Positions 9,824 to 22,248 of a DNA stretch of 64,000 nucleotides are shown piece after piece; position 1 is the stretch's first letter, and every line of letters begins with the position of its first letter. The notes beneath the pieces are model-generated. The model saw nothing but the letters and a program-made list of their open reading frames with translations. It made no database searches and was not told where the DNA came from. Location: positions 397,182 to 461,181 of the forward strand of contig JALLLS010000023.1 of the NCBI GenBank assembly GCA_025094145.1, read 5' to 3'. This stretch comes from Spinellus fusiger (Eukaryota; Mucoromycota; Mucoromycetes; Mucorales; Phycomycetaceae). The position numbers and the translations under genes are program-made.

Positions 9824-12800
9824 CTAGAGACGTCTTTTGATCCATTTGTATCCTTCAACAAGACAGATGTATACGAGAACAGAGGCAAAGACCATTCCCC
9901 ACTCCCAAGTAATAGGGTGGTGCTTGAAGATATCTGTATTGAGTCTAGTAAAAGTAGGAAAAAGAAACAGTAAGATAGATGCATTGACTTGTCATTAGAA
10001 CTTACACAGGTACATAAAGACAGATAAGCATAAACACAAGACCACAAATCACACTCCATAGTAAATAGGTGTTGTGCATGTTTCTTATAGCATGTAGGGT
10101 CCATGTAGGCTTCTGAAGATCACGACATGTAAATCCATGAAGAAGAATCAACACTGTTAATGTTGCAAACAAAGCACCTCGACCGCGGAACACCTCTTCA
10201 CATGTCTCGTTGTATTCACGGTTACAATTCACACCGAGATTGCCTGTTCCCCATCCATAGATAACAATGACAAAGTTCAGGATGCAAATAATGCCTATCA
10301 TGATACCATAGAACAGGATATCAATGACATTGCTGCGTGCAAACAATGCCTGCTGTTTGCTGCGTGGAGGTTTGAGCATTTCATCACTGTGGATAGGCTC
10401 CAATCCTAGACTCATAGCAGGGGGTGAACTATAATAACAAACACATGGCTTGGATGAGTTCCATTGCTCATGAACTTGGAAGGGAGGGGAGAAAGAAAGA
10501 AAGAAAAACAAAACAACAGTGGACACCTTCTTACCTGGTAATAATATTGTTAAACAAGATTTGAATGGGTGTCATAGGAAATACAGAATGACCACTGGCA
10601 TCAATAAAGGCCAAGCCGATGATCAAAGGCGTCAATTCTGCGACATTGCCAGACACCATATGCACAACAAACCGTGTAATGTTACTAAACACGCGTCGAC
10701 CTTCTTCAATAGCCTTGACAATAGTAGCAAAATTATCGTCCACCAAAACAATATCGGCTGCTTGTTTTGCGACATCAGAACCCGACTCTCCCATGGCAAT
10801 ACCAATGTCAGACTCCTTTAAGCTTGGACTGTCATTCACACCATCGCCTGTCATGCCAGAAATAAGACCACGACGATGAAGGGCTTCGATCATTTTGACT
10901 TTGGTATCTGGACTGCACCGTGCTACGACCAAGGGAAGATGTTCAAGAGCATCAATCTCAGCCTCTGATAGCCTATCAAATTCCTGTGCAGCCATTACCA
11001 AGGATCTTTCTTTGGCATCGGTGGTTGCGTCTTGAGGGAGAATAGCTACCTCGCGTGCAATGGCAGTGGCAGTGGCAATATGGTCTCCCGTCAGCATGTG
11101 AACAGCAATCCCTGCTTGGTGGCATTTAAGGACGGCGTCCTTGGATTCCAAACGAGGAGGATCGTAAATGCCCACCAGGCCGAGGAAAATCATGTCTTGC
11201 TCAATGGTGTCTCTCTTGTAAGTATCCGCTATGGCCAGTCCCTGTGTTTTAAGGGGGCGGTAGGCAAGAGACAAGACACGGAGTCCTTGGTGGGCCAGGG
11301 TTTCTACTTGAGGAAGCACCATGTCATGAAGTTCCTGAAGTTGGATAGGGCGAGTATTGCCTTGGGGTGTCATGATGGACACACAGCAATCAAGGACACG
11401 TTCAGTGGCTCCCTTGAGAAAAACAATGTGGTTCTGTTGTGGATCCCTGCATAGAATACTCATGCGCTTTAAAGTAGATTCAAAGGGATACTCAGACACC
11501 AGATGCCAATGAGGTCCTTCTTTGGATTTTGTCAGTGATGGCTTTCCCATGTTCAGTTTATGAGCAAACACCTGGAGAGCGATTTCTGTAGGGTCTCCCA
11601 TGCCATAGTAGCCCGCTCCTTCCTTGTTTTTACGTATCTCGCTCATGTTACAGAGAGAAGAGGCGTAGGCCAATTGTTTTATGCTAGGGAAGAGTGCGTC
11701 AAGGAGAAGTGTGTTTTGATCAGTATCAGACACAATGTCGCCTTTAATATCAAATCCGATGCCTTCTACAGTGTAAAATCCACACTTGGGCATCCAGAGG
11801 CGTTTGAGAACCATTTTAGATTGTGTTAGAGTGCCTGTTTTATCAGAACACACATTGGTGACAGCACCCAGGAGTTCCAGAGCAGCCATTCGTCGGACAA
11901 GCGCCTTGTTAACAGCCATGGAATGAACACCAAAGGCCTGTGTCAGCGTGACTACAGCCACGAGTCCTTCAGGAATGACAGCAATGGCTGTAGAAATAGC
12001 ATAAAGCACAACATCAGTATTAATGTTGAATTTTGAGGCACCGAATGTAATGATAACGGCACAGATAGCCACTGCCAATAGGACAAGGGCCATGCGATCC
12101 AGGGATTTCTGGAGTGGTGTCTTTGAATGGTTACCACTCTCCAATAGACGCTTGGCGATCTTTCCGATCTCAGTCTGCATACCCACCACAGTGACGATGG
12201 CTAATGTATTGTCTCTGTTAGTTTGGATCCAATAGCATTGGACAAAGAAAGAAATAAGATTACCTTTGCCACGCCCTTTTGTCACTACTGTACTAGAGTA
12301 GGTCATATTGATACGATCTCCCAGTGGGATATCCTGGCCTTGGGTTATATCACAGCTGCAATGGGGGAGTTAGCCTCCAGTCAATAACAGAACTTACATT
12401 TTATTGACTGGTACAGATTCACCGGTCAAAAGTGCTTCATCTATCTCCATATTAAAGGACCTTGTTAATCAGTAAAAGTCAAAGAGACATAAAGACAGCT
12501 TACTCTATAATACGAGCATCTGCGCCCACCACATCACCACTGTTAAGGACAATGACATCGCCTGGTACCAACTCCCGTGTAGGAACTACTTTTGCCTGGC
12601 CATCCCGAATAACATGACTAGTGGGAGAGGCCATTTGACGTAAAGAGTCCATGGTTTTTTCGGCCTTGTATTCTTGTAGAAAGCCCACGACTGCATTGAT
12701 AATAGTGATGCCAGCAATGACGCCACCTTCTATCCAATCTCTGAATACAAAAGACACTACCTATGTAATAAGCCTAGTCAATTGCACCATTCTATCTACA

Positions 12801-13314
12801 GACAGTAGGGGTAGTAGCAGCAACAGCACTAATAGTCATCACCCTAATGAATTGAGCCCTACTGTACCATTGCAATGACAAGAATCAGAATCATCACATT
12901 GAAGAACTGCTTGAGCAGCAGTCTAAAGGGACTAATGCCACCTTCTCCTTCCATCTCATTCAATCCACACTGCTTTCTTCTCATCTCTACTTCACTTTCT
13001 TGGAGACCATCCTCCATGTCTGTCTTTAATATGTTATTCACAGTGTCGAGATCCATGACATGGTAGGGCGGCCCTTCGACACGAGGCTCGTTGGCATTGT
13101 TTTTTCTTCTCTTTACTAATTTCATTTTCTTCATAATGACACTTCGAACCGACCGAGTGTCCCCATCTGTACTACTTTGACCTGTAGAAGACCGTGTCAG
13201 TGGCTTCTGAGCCAACTTCTCATGTTCCTTGTGTTCTGGGGGTGGATCCACAAATGTAATTGTGGTGGGAGGAGGTTCTGTTCCTTGGCCTTGGGGTGGA
13301 GAAGGATATTTCAT
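9824..13314 (-). CDS. ENA: P-type ATPase, ENA (type IID) Na+/K+-exporting
   Basis: ENA ATPases pump Na+ or K+ out of fungal cells at the plasma membrane. The ATG is the complement of 13312-13314; a preceding TTG-started extension was not used. After a disordered basic N-terminus comes the cation ATPase N domain (NNILKTDMEDGLQESEVE), then membrane helices, DWIEGGVIAGITIINAVVGF, the actuator region (LVPGDVIVLNSGDVVGADAR), the fourth-helix IAVIPEGLVAVVTL, the phosphorylation site CSDKTGTLT, the nucleotide-binding FLKGATERVLDCC, MLTGDH, and the hinge GMTGDGVNDSPSLKESDIGI. Six C-terminal helices complete it. IPEGLVAV and the TYSSTVVTKGRGKG block fit ENA rather than the Ca2+ pumps PMR1 or PMC1. At least five introns are present. 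All catalytic motifs are intact. Confidence 0.87.
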
Positions 13315-14433
13315 TTCAATAATGGAGTAAAAACACAAAAGAGGGGATTTTCTTGGAATAGAGTCAATGTTGGTATTGATATTGATGTTAATGTTGATTC
13401 AACACTAGACACAAAAGGGAGATGACTCTATTACCAAAAGTGCATTTGAATAACACCTTTTATGTACTAACAAAAAAAAAGAAAAAAAGGGCATTCTATC
13501 CAATCGAACACTAAGAATCCATAGAAGTTACCTGCCTCTTCTTTTTCACTAGTTTTTCACTAGTTCTTTGATCCAGAGTAGAATCACATGATACACTTTC
13601 TATAGAAGGAAACGGGACGCCTTTATGGATCAGGGTAGTACTGCTCAATGCATTATGGATCTAAATGAGGTGTGATTGGATAGATCTTACCTCTGCCTTT
13701 CTATCTTATAGAAATAGTCCCCGTCACAGATCATCTATTGTCCTAATATGGATTGGTGGACGGGATTGTTCTGCGACATCCACTGTTTCTTGGAACTGTT
13801 TCTTGTCGAGATTGTAATACGCATTAGAGAATAATAGGATATGATCAATTTCCGTCGCTTCTTACCTACAAAGGGTTGGGTAGCACTGTTTTTGTGGGTG
13901 TGTGTTTTTATTTTATTTTTCTTCGGCTAATAGGGAATTGTGCACATATCAAAATGATGAAGCATGTCCTATCTCTCTTTATGTTCTTAATAATGTATGT
14001 AGGTGTAGATATTTAACCCTGAAGAATTGAACAGGTACATTATTGATGTTATGGAGTCTTACTCTTTATAATGGTCACCAGGCATTGTAATTCATCATTA
14101 GTCATCATAAGTAGTAATATATAAAAATAAAAAGACATTCTCATAAACAAGGGAACATGGTGCATTGGAATTGGAATTGGAATTGGGAGTTGTTCTTGGT
14201 TGACTTTGCTTTTCCATAGTGGAACCTTATTAGAGCAGATTTCTTTTCTTCTTCATGGAATGTTACCTATGCTTTGTCCTCGATGGATAGGTAGTTATGA
14301 TCTCAAAACAAAGAAGAGAGAAGAGTCAAGACGGAACCTCAGAATGACATGGATCCACCACACACATTGGCATTTTATTCATTAGAAAATAACACCAACA
14401 CGGGTACTAGTGGTATCTCCTTTTCTTTCTACT
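13315..14433. other. Intergenic region, no gene seen
   Basis: This lies upstream of the ATPase gene (minus) and downstream of the CDP-diacylglycerol synthase gene (minus). It is AT-rich with short tandem GGAATT units near 14167. Some splice-like CTTAC motifs occur but no open frame with recognisable residues. One caveat: 14383-14487 on the minus strand is open in a different frame and could be an alternative 3' end for the next gene. Confidence 0.5.
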
Positions 14434-14913
14434 TCAAGGGCAGCTGTGCATACAGGAGAGTGTTGCATTTCCCACATTCGACAAGACATAATTGCAATAG
14501 AAATATGTAAAAGCTGGCATAAGCAACTGACAGTCGACTCGATCTGTCACACCACCATGACCGGGAATACATTGATCAAAGTCTTTTAAACCATTGGCAC
14601 GCTTAAGAGAACTGGCCAAGAGACCACCAAAGGGTGCAGCAAGAGACGCATAGAGGGCCAGAACTATGGCATGAGAATGCATGGACTCCATACCAATGTC
14701 ATCAACACATACAGGTTCTTGTGGAAAGACAAATAGCTCGTGATGGCAAGGTTATTTTCACATTCATGACCTTCAGACTTCTTTGTTTCTTTTTCTCTTT
14801 TTTCTCTTTTTTCTGTCTGTTTTCTCTTACCTTTTGTCTGCATAACCAGAAAGACAGTTTCAATAGGGGTTCAAAGCACTATTGTATAGAGAGAGAAAGA
14901 GATAAGGAAGAAA

Positions 14914-14944
<31 letters not shown>

Positions 14945-16052
14945 AACCCCCCTCGGATGCAGTATGTAGTATAGATAGAAAGAAAGATATAAGAATAAGC
15001 TTACATAGTAGCTAAAGCAGACAGTAATAAAAAGAGCAATAAAGAACCCTTCGAGTGTTTTATTGGGGCTCATCGAAGACAGTGGTGTTCTTCCCAACAG
15101 CCGACCACCAAAATAAGCAATGCTATCATTGACAATGATAAGACATACGGGAAACAGGAACCTACAAGAAAGTGAGTATTACAACTTGAAATACTGTATT
15201 AAGCTGTGGACTATAAGTAGCGAGAGGATGGCTAATGTAGTAATAGTGGCTATTAATAAAGTACAAAGAAAGAAGATGGTTTGTAGTGTGCTTATAATAA
15301 AAGAAGTTATTTGTGGTATTATTTGTTGCATTTGTGTTTTGATGCTTGGTGGTATTAGTGCTATACATCCCAGGGACTTTATCTATCAGTGTTTATATTT
15401 ACCAAATAAACCCTCGGTATAGGTTACTAGCAATATAGTAGATTTGGAAGATGGACAGAAAAGTGGCTATATGAACCCAACATAGATGGGTCAATCTGTC
15501 TTTGAGTGATTCCACTGAGAGCATTGATATACTATAACAGAGCCCTAAAGATGAATACAGTCATCAGTGGGTAGATACAAGGAATAGACAGGGAATAGAC
15601 AGAAAAAAGCACATTGGACTTACACACAGTATAGGCCAACATGGAGAATAAATCAAGCTCTGATTTCAAAGTCCTGGTATAAGGCAGGAATTGGTGAAGA
15701 CATTTCAGACCAACAATCACAAAGAGAGATCTAAGCATTGTCAATAACATTCATGTCTTCTCCATGTGTACAGTTAACTTACCCTTCCATGACATCCTTT
15801 CTATAAAAGACAGCTTCTGTTGGAGTTGGCACGGGTGAATGGCCCATCAAAGGCAAACCCATTAATTCCTAAGTGTCATGGATAGATTTATGTAGCAGTC
15901 TTTCTCAATGTAGAATGGTCCCTTGGGCTGATCATTACCTTGAATACTTTATATTGAATAGTAAGCACTGTGGCCAACACTGCAGGTGTGCCAGTCCACA
16001 GTACCAGACCAAACCCACTAAGCATATAAACACTGGCTATTATACGACGCAT
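14434..16052 (-). CDS. CDS1: CDP-diacylglycerol synthase (phosphatidate cytidylyltransferase)
   Basis: This enzyme makes CDP-diacylglycerol from phosphatidate and CTP, the branch point for PI, PS and cardiolipin synthesis, in ER membranes. In order the exons show an N-terminal helix (RRIIASVYMLSGFGLVLWTG), VFKELMGLPLMG, VESLKDRLTHLCWVHIATFL, the active-site run VNDSIAYFGGRLLGRTPLSS, SPNKTLEGFFIALF, and the family signature SSLKRANGLKDFDQCIPGHG followed by DR-x-DCQLL. Many hydrophobic segments fit a polytopic protein. The start ATG (complement of 16050-16052) gives a shorter N-terminus than usual; an upstream exon may be missed. The C-terminal 20 residues are atypical, and an alternative frame extends to 14383, so the exact stop is uncertain. 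A GA-rich stretch near 14890-14945 lies in an intron. Confidence 0.87.
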
Positions 16053-16851
16053 GGAATGAAAAGAAGATTGTTGGATGACTTTTATTTTTTATTTTCATAA
16101 CTTTATACTCTTTTTTGTGTGGATTTTCTTTCTTTCTTTCTATATAAATAGCCCATAAACCTGTTGACAAGGCCTTTCTATTTCTACTGTCAAGACAAAG
16201 ACTTGTTATTAGGCTGTGGGACAACTCAAGGATCATAGTGTTGTAAATGTAAAGGGGTTTCCCCCTAGAACACACATAGGACTAGAGAGAGAGAAAATTC
16301 ATTTCTTAACTCGCTGGGAGGTTATTATCGTATAACTATGACATTTATAACTTGGAGAAAGTATGTAGATAAGTAGCCTTGGAACCCATACAATGAAATC
16401 TTTGAGAAATATATCCTTTTAATTCAAACAAAACACACTTTGTTTCTTTGTTTCTTTTTGTTTCTTTTGGAGTGCCCCAACAATGGACATGTAGAGAACA
16501 AGACTAAGAAAAGGAAAGACCCTTCTTCCCTAGGGGATTTAGTATGTCTTCTTTCCTTCCTGTCTTGTGTCCATAATTGTGAAGTTTCATTCAAACAAAA
16601 CACGCTGAAAAGTGATGACTAAGTTTATCACTTGGCATTTATTGTTTAGAGATTGAACAGGGGCGTAGAAATAAATAAAGGTATAAACACATGCACAATT
16701 GTCATAATAAAGTGGGTATTCTGATGTCTGCTATCAGAGATTACCTTGCACTATCTTCTGTCCAATTTGCTTACCTGTTCCCAGTGGTCCCTTACAGGAT
16801 GGGTATTTCGACACCCACACAGCGGACTTTTGCAAGTGACATGCATATATC
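16053..16851. other. Intergenic region
   Basis: AT-rich sequence upstream of CDS1 with a TATAAATAG-like stretch at 16142-16150 and T-rich tracts near 16440. No supported gene. It ends where the deleted Fanzor-type transposon begins. Confidence 0.5.
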
Positions 16852-17920
16852 TAGATACCAGGAGATTTTTCTGGCCTTTAATCAGTGATACAATCATCCC
16901 TTTTATGGAAATATGTTTAAAATCAAAAGGTCTGCGGATATCCAAATAATTATTTCCTTTTATGGATACCTCAATATCAAATTGTATTATCAGTAAAATA
17001 TATTGTTTATGAATAAAATTGTTTATTGTAATAGTATAGCTAATACTATATTATGACTGTAGCTACTGGCTAAGTGCATTCCCTCATAGCAATAGAATCT
17101 ATACCCTAAAGGCCTTGTGCTTTATTCTTGGGAGATAGATAGCTATGCTCAGTAGTATATCTTAGACACCCTAGACAGTATAGAAGAAAGAAAAGACCAC
17201 CTGAGACTGACTTGAGAAAGAGTCTTTATTTACCTAATAACAGAAGAGTGCATTAGTAATAATTCAATCAAGAGAGATAAATGTATTGATATTTGGTCTC
17301 TAGCAGGGATGAAGAAATATAGGTTTGGATACAAAGGCTGGTCTAGGGAAATCAAAGAGGGTACATGAACAGGAACACAACACACAATTTGAGCACAATG
17401 GGTAACTAGGCAACTGTTCTTTAAGCAATTCTTTTCTTTCTAGAATGTTGTTATAGTCTGCATTACTTTAGTTGTTCTGATTAAGCAAATGAATTGTGAA
17501 GTTTAGTTTTGTTCTCAAGATCTGCCACACTTATAACACAAATAACCTCATAGAGGTATTAGTGAATTTCAACAATATCCACGCTTGCCAAAGTTATGGA
17601 ATTGTTTGGAACAGAGATGTGAATGCATCAAAGAATATCTATACAATTGCAGAAGAGGGATTAAATGGTCGCCGCCAACCAGTTCCTTTCTATCGAGAAG
17701 AATAGATATTTGTATTCATATTATAATATATTGCCATATCAAAGGTAGTTCTTTCCGGGATTCAGATATTCACAGGTAAATCTACATAATAGTCTTTATT
17801 TGTTTAAAAACTAACATGAATACATAATTTATTCTTGCTACTTTTCAAATCAATTTGTTATTTTTAAACAATTGTAGTTCGACTATTTCCTTTTATATCC
17901 TAAAGATCTTTGGGTGTGTA
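16852..17920 (+). mobile_element. Internally deleted Fanzor-type transposon (1.07 kb)
   Basis: The right terminus is clear: GATCTTTGGGTGTGTA ending at 17920. The left terminus is decayed (TAGATACC at 16852) but the next 380 bp align with the left end of the 47.5 kb element, including AATAAAATTGTTTATT. The middle 17240-17495 is not shared with the other copies. The right part holds a Fanzor C-terminal remnant. Beyond the first 33 or so terminal bases, its right end differs from that of the 61.9 kb element, so it belongs to another subfamily. It sits about 500 bp upstream of the glutaminyl-tRNA synthetase start. Confidence 0.75.
17496..17705 (+). pseudogene. Fanzor C-terminal remnant (RuvC-III)
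   Basis: The frame ends in GIVWNRDVNASKNIYTIAEE and then a short basic tail ending FYREE before TAG at 17703-17705. W-N-R-D-V-N-A-S-K-N-I is the RuvC-III signature of TnpB/Fanzor nucleases, whose aspartate is catalytic; one cysteine (NIHACQSYG) precedes it. Everything upstream, including RuvC-I, RuvC-II and most of the zinc ribbon, is missing, and residues before about 17560 look unrelated. It therefore cannot be an active nuclease. The motif is closer to the consensus than the equivalent FWNRDMAATLNF in the 62 kb copy. Confidence 0.7.
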
Positions 17921-18415
17921 GACACCTTTTTACTTTACACATTTGACACTCTACAACCATTAAATAACTATTCCATGTTCATCATCCCATCCTTCCATCT
18001 TGTCATCACTACTATATCTACCCTAATCTATAATAGAGTACCTATACATATTCATACATTCATTTTACTGGTTTATGGTATGAGTACGAGTGTTGATGAC
18101 GATGAAGAAGAAGAGAGTAAGTAGGATGTAGTCGTGTTATTGTTGCAAGGAAGACGTAAGGTGTCGATGGAGCCAACGTCCGGTGTCTAAAAAGTAGAGC
18201 GTGCCACTTGCAAAGGTCCGCTGGGTAGGTGTCGAAATACAACACTCAATAAAAACAGACACCCCTCCTACTTTTGAATAGTGCAAATGAAAAAGTCACA
18301 TGTCTCAATGATTGGACTGTCAGTGGACACTGCCGTTTTTTTTTTTTTCATATTTTTTCCAGTGCTTTCATCCACAGCCTTACTCCCTTTTCCTGCTTCT
18401 CTTTTATTGGGTTCA
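17921..18415. other. Upstream region of GLN4
   Basis: This lies between the transposon end and the GLN4 start codon. A stop-poor stretch on the minus strand (18060-18245) lacks any recognisable motif and is not called. A T-run at 18337-18347 lies near the start codon. The GLN4 promoter must lie here or inside the transposon remnant. Confidence 0.4.
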
Positions 18416-20971
18416 ATGGATTCACTTGTTGAACTCTTTGTCAAAATCGGTCTTTCCGAGCAAAAGGCAAAAGACACTGCCAAGAATAAGAAATTAGCAC
18501 CTACTCTGCAGACGGTGATGAGTGAGGCCGGTGTGCAGGAGACAGGCTGTGACAAGGAAACAGGCATTCTTCTCTATCACCTTGCTACTACCATCACCAA
18601 AGACGCCACCTGCCATCGTGCTCACCTTGTCCATAAGATAATAAAGGGCGACTACAAGACCAGCGACCAAGTGTCAGGTAACATGACAAGTGGATTGCAG
18701 GGAGAGAAAAAAACAAAACAAAACAAAAACAAACATAGGCTGACTACTTGTACCATGACCCCTTCTCAGCTGCCATTAAATACTGTGAAGACCACCCAGA
18801 GATTGAAGAAGCACAACTCAATGAAGCCTCTGGTGTGGGTAAGTAGGAGTGTTCTGATACTAGAAAGAAAGACTAACACGTCCAAATAACATCAATAACA
18901 TCAATATATATATATAAAAGGCATCACTGTCTCTTTGCAGCAAGTCGAATCTGCTCTCCAAGCCTACCTGCAAGACAACAAGGCCTCGATTGAACAGAGC
19001 CGCTACAAATCCCTTGGTCCTACTCTCGCCAACGTGCGTAAGATCCCTGCTCTCCGTTGGGCTGACGGTGGTCTGATCAAATCCGTCATTGATGACAGCT
19101 ACCTTGCCCTGCTTGGACCCAAAGACGAAAGAGATGCCCCTCAGAAGAAGAAAAAGGAAAAGACAGCAGAAAAGACAGCAGAAAAGACAGCAGAGACCTT
19201 GGATGTTGCCACCATGTTCTATGAGGGAGAGCTGGCACGTCTCCACAAACCCGGAGGCAACAAGCAAATCAACCCAGCACTGATGAAGGCCCACCTGGAG
19301 GCCACCCAAGGCAAGGTCGTCACTCGTTTCCCACCAGAACCCAATGGCTATCTCCACATTGGACATGCCAAGGCCATCAATGTGAACTTTGGTTATGCCA
19401 AGGCCCACCAGGGCATCACCTACCTGCGCTACGACGACACCAACCCAAAGGCAGAAGAGGAGAAGTATTTTGTGTCTATCCTGGAGACTGTTCGGTGGTT
19501 GGGCTTTGAGCCCTTCAAGATCACGTACTCGAGTGACTATTTCCAAGAGCTGTATGATCTTGCTCTGTGTCTGATCCAAAAGGGACTGGCCTACACCTGT
19601 CAGTGCACAGGAGAGGAGATCTTTGCTCATCGTGGCGGGGACAAGGGAGGAGCACGCACTGCATGCATCCACCGTGACCGCCCCCAAGAAGAAACCCTCG
19701 AACAGTTCCAGAACATGAAGGAAGGAAGGTACAAGGAAGGACAAGTCACCCTTCGTATGAAGATGAACTTGGAGGATGGCAATCCCCAGTTCTGGGACTT
19801 GATCGCCTACCGTGTCCTGTACACACCCCACCACCGCACTGGATCCGACTGGTGCATCTACCCTACGTATGACTACACCCACTGCCTGGTGGACTCCTTT
19901 GAGAACATCACCCACTCGCTCTGCACCACTGAATTCAGACAGTCCCGGGAGAGCTACTACTGGCTAGTGGATGCTGTGGAGGTGTACAAGCCTGTTCAGT
20001 GGGAGTACGGACGACTGAATGTCACTGGCACTGTCATGTCCAAGCGCAAGCTTCTCCAGATGGTCAATCAGAACCATGTCAGTGGCTGGGATGACCCCCG
20101 TCTGTACACCCTGGTGGGCATGCGTCGACGTGGCGTGCCTCCAGAAGCCATCAACACCTTTGTCCTTGAGTTGGGCGTCACTACCTCCTTGTCGACGATT
20201 GATGTGGTGCGCTTTGATGCCAAAACACGCGAGTTCCTTGACAAAGCCACGCCTCGTCTTATGGCACTGCTGAACCCCATCCGTGTGGTGCTGACAAATG
20301 TTCCTGAAGACTACATTGAAGAGATTGTCGTTGCCAACAAGCCAAAGGATCCCAGTTTTGGTGAACACACTGTGCCCTTTACACGTGTTGTGTACATTGA
20401 TGCTGCTGATTTCCGTGAGCAGGATTCCAAGGACTATTACCGCATGGCACCTGGAAAGTCCGTTGGTTTGTTGAATGTCAAGTACCCTGTCAAGTGTCTG
20501 GAGGTGAGGAAGGATGCCGCTGGACAGGTAGTGGAGTTGGTGTGCAAGTATGAGAACGACATTGAGTTCAAGAAGCCAAAGACCTACATTCATTGGGTGG
20601 CCGAGTCTCCTGCCCACCATTCGCCTGTTATTCTGGATGAAGTGCGACTGTATGAGCAGCTGTTCAAGCACGACAATCCTAGTGAGGCAGAAGGAGGCTT
20701 CCTGAATGACATGAATGAACACTCCCTCAGTGCAGTCAAGGGAGCGATGGCTAGTGTGGGCATCTATGACCAGATAGCCCAGTGGGTGAAGAAGACAGGG
20801 GGTAAAGATAAGGAGAGCATGCGATGGCAATTTGTGCGCACAGGCTATTTCTGTTTGGACAGTGATACTCTTCTGGACACTGAAAAGATACTGCAGGGAG
20901 ACAAGAGCGGACTTTCCCGTCTTGTGATTAACAGAACAGTGACGCTTAAAGAAGATTCAGGAAAGGCTTAA
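18416..20971 (+). CDS. GLN4: Glutaminyl-tRNA synthetase, cytosolic
   Basis: This class I enzyme charges tRNA-Gln with glutamine. Exons 18416-18677, 18770-18838 and 18921-20971 join in frame to about 793 residues. The N-terminal eukaryotic GlnRS region (SLVELFVKIGLSEQKAKDTA onward) is followed by a lysine-rich linker with three KTAE units (near residues 180-195). The catalytic domain has TRFPPEPNGYLHIGHAKAI (HIGH motif) and VMSKRKLLQ (KMSKS-type motif). Two beta-barrel anticodon-binding domains follow (from about LLNPIRVVLTN). The second splice restores GVGITVSLQQVESAL, as expected from the family. Codon use is strongly biased toward C-ending codons compared with neighbours, consistent with high expression. 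Two long antisense frames mirror this bias and are not genes. Intact. Confidence 0.95.
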
Positions 20972-21228
20972 AATGAAAAAGAAAGGGTGCTTTGTATTTA
21001 TAGCATTAGAATTCAAAAAATAAAAAATAAAGATAAAAAACAGAGTGGATGTGTACAATGGAGAAGACTATGTATAAGAGAGGAGGAATAAGAATCATAA
21101 CCAGATCATTCTTAGTGACAGAAGGAGGGGAGATATGTAGACAGGAGACAGGAGACAGGAAACAGGAAACAGAAAGGTGTGGACATCGCTCGACTCGGCC
21201 ATGGAGTGACTTGCTTTCTTGGCAGAAC

Positions 21229-21591
21229 TTAGTAGGTGCCTGTCATCAGCGGTGTGTCCTTGCATCCAATCCCGCTGTGTGCAATGTACAATCCCATGCT
21301 GGAGGGTGAGTCATAGGGAAGTTGTTCATTCTTCCATCGGCATTGAGAGCATTCATAGCGTACAGAAGTATTGTCGGAAATGCGTTTGTTGAGAACAATG
21401 AGCTGCTTGTCAGAACGTGTGAGTTGAACTGAGCCTTGGTGTTTGCAGCGTGGGCAAGGGTGTGTAGCGTGTTCCAGTAAGGTTTTCTTTCCTGGACTGC
21501 TGACTAGAAGAAACAGAACGAGACATGAGTACACATGTCCCCTTGTAGTGGCTGGTATTCTATGCTTACCAAATACAAAATTGGACATCAT
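21229..21591 (-). CDS. Small zinc-ribbon protein, function unknown
   Basis: Exon 1 (21570-21591) encodes MMSNFVF; a 66 nt intron leads to exon 2 (21229-21503), giving 98 residues. Two Cys pairs are visible, CPRCKHQGSV near residue 26 and YECSQCRW near residue 59, with a charged strand between them (LTRSDKQLIVLNKRI). This spacing is that of a single zinc ribbon. The start MxxFVFG followed by a ribbon is seen in small fungal zinc-ribbon proteins of unknown function, but I cannot name a family securely. Convergent with GLN4, 257 bp away. RNA polymerase subunits such as Rpb9 also have ribbons, but the DPTLPR-type motif expected there is absent. Confidence 0.65.
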   Translation of the reverse strand: MMSNFVFGKHRIPATTRGHVYSCLVLFLLVSSPGKKTLLEHATHPCPRCKHQGSVQLTRSDKQLIVLNKRISDNTSVRYECSQCRWKNEQLPYDSPSSMGLYIAHSGIGCKDTPLMTGTY

Positions 21592-22248
21592 AGAGAAGAA
21601 AAGAGGTGGAAGACGTGTGGTTTTAGTAAGAGAAGACACTCTAAAAAGTACAAGACAGAAAATAGCCAAGTGTCTTGCTAAGTATCAAAAGCAGGTTTCC
21701 AGAAATCATCTCATTTTATAGAAGAAATCACTGAATTCCCAAAACAGCCTGCTGACTTTAGTCCTCTCATTGTTCTTCCATTGGCCGCTCTTTTCTCAGT
21801 CCAATCAGTCAAAGGGTGTTTTATGTACCACACCTAAGCCAGCCAAGACACTAAAGACGCCACGTTCCCAAAGGTCCGCCCCTCTTCTACACAACCCAAA
21901 GAGTCGCTCTACACAACCCCAAGAAATCTCCCTAGACAGTCCTCCCTCTCCCCTGGCTCCCTATCCAATAGGGCCGTGGGTCCTGACACTGCCTTTGTAG
22001 GGAGACTTCTCTGGGAACAGCGCACTGAAGTGTGTCTAGGGCGTAATGTTATCCGGCCTGCCTATTTTCTCACAGTCCATGCCCAATCTATTTCGACATA
22101 AAACTCATAAATGACCCTCTCTCACTGTGGCAACCTCGTGCTACAAATTATATCAGATGAAGTAGAGTCAAAACACCCCATGACCACTGTGTAATGCGTA
22201 CGTTTCTATCTTTTACTCCGCTCATGACGAGCGACTGATTGGCGGTCA
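21592..22248 (+). other. Possible unrecognised exon at about 21838-22096
   Basis: Between the zinc-ribbon gene and the next open frame, one plus-strand frame is open from a TAA at 21835-21837 to a TAA at 22097. It encodes a Ser/Pro-rich part followed by a more ordered-looking part (NRAVGPDTAFVGRLLWEQRT...RPAYFLTVHA). It has no ATG. It could be an exon of a gene I cannot assemble, or a decayed gene. Confidence 0.25.

Noticed and set aside
10519..11829. Plus-strand open frames opposite the P-type ATPase
   Set aside because: They are antisense shadows of conserved ATPase exons.
18860..20830. Two long minus-strand open frames (351 and 288 codons) opposite GLN4
   Set aside because: They mirror the strongly biased codons of GLN4, have no recognisable motifs and lack splice or promoter support.
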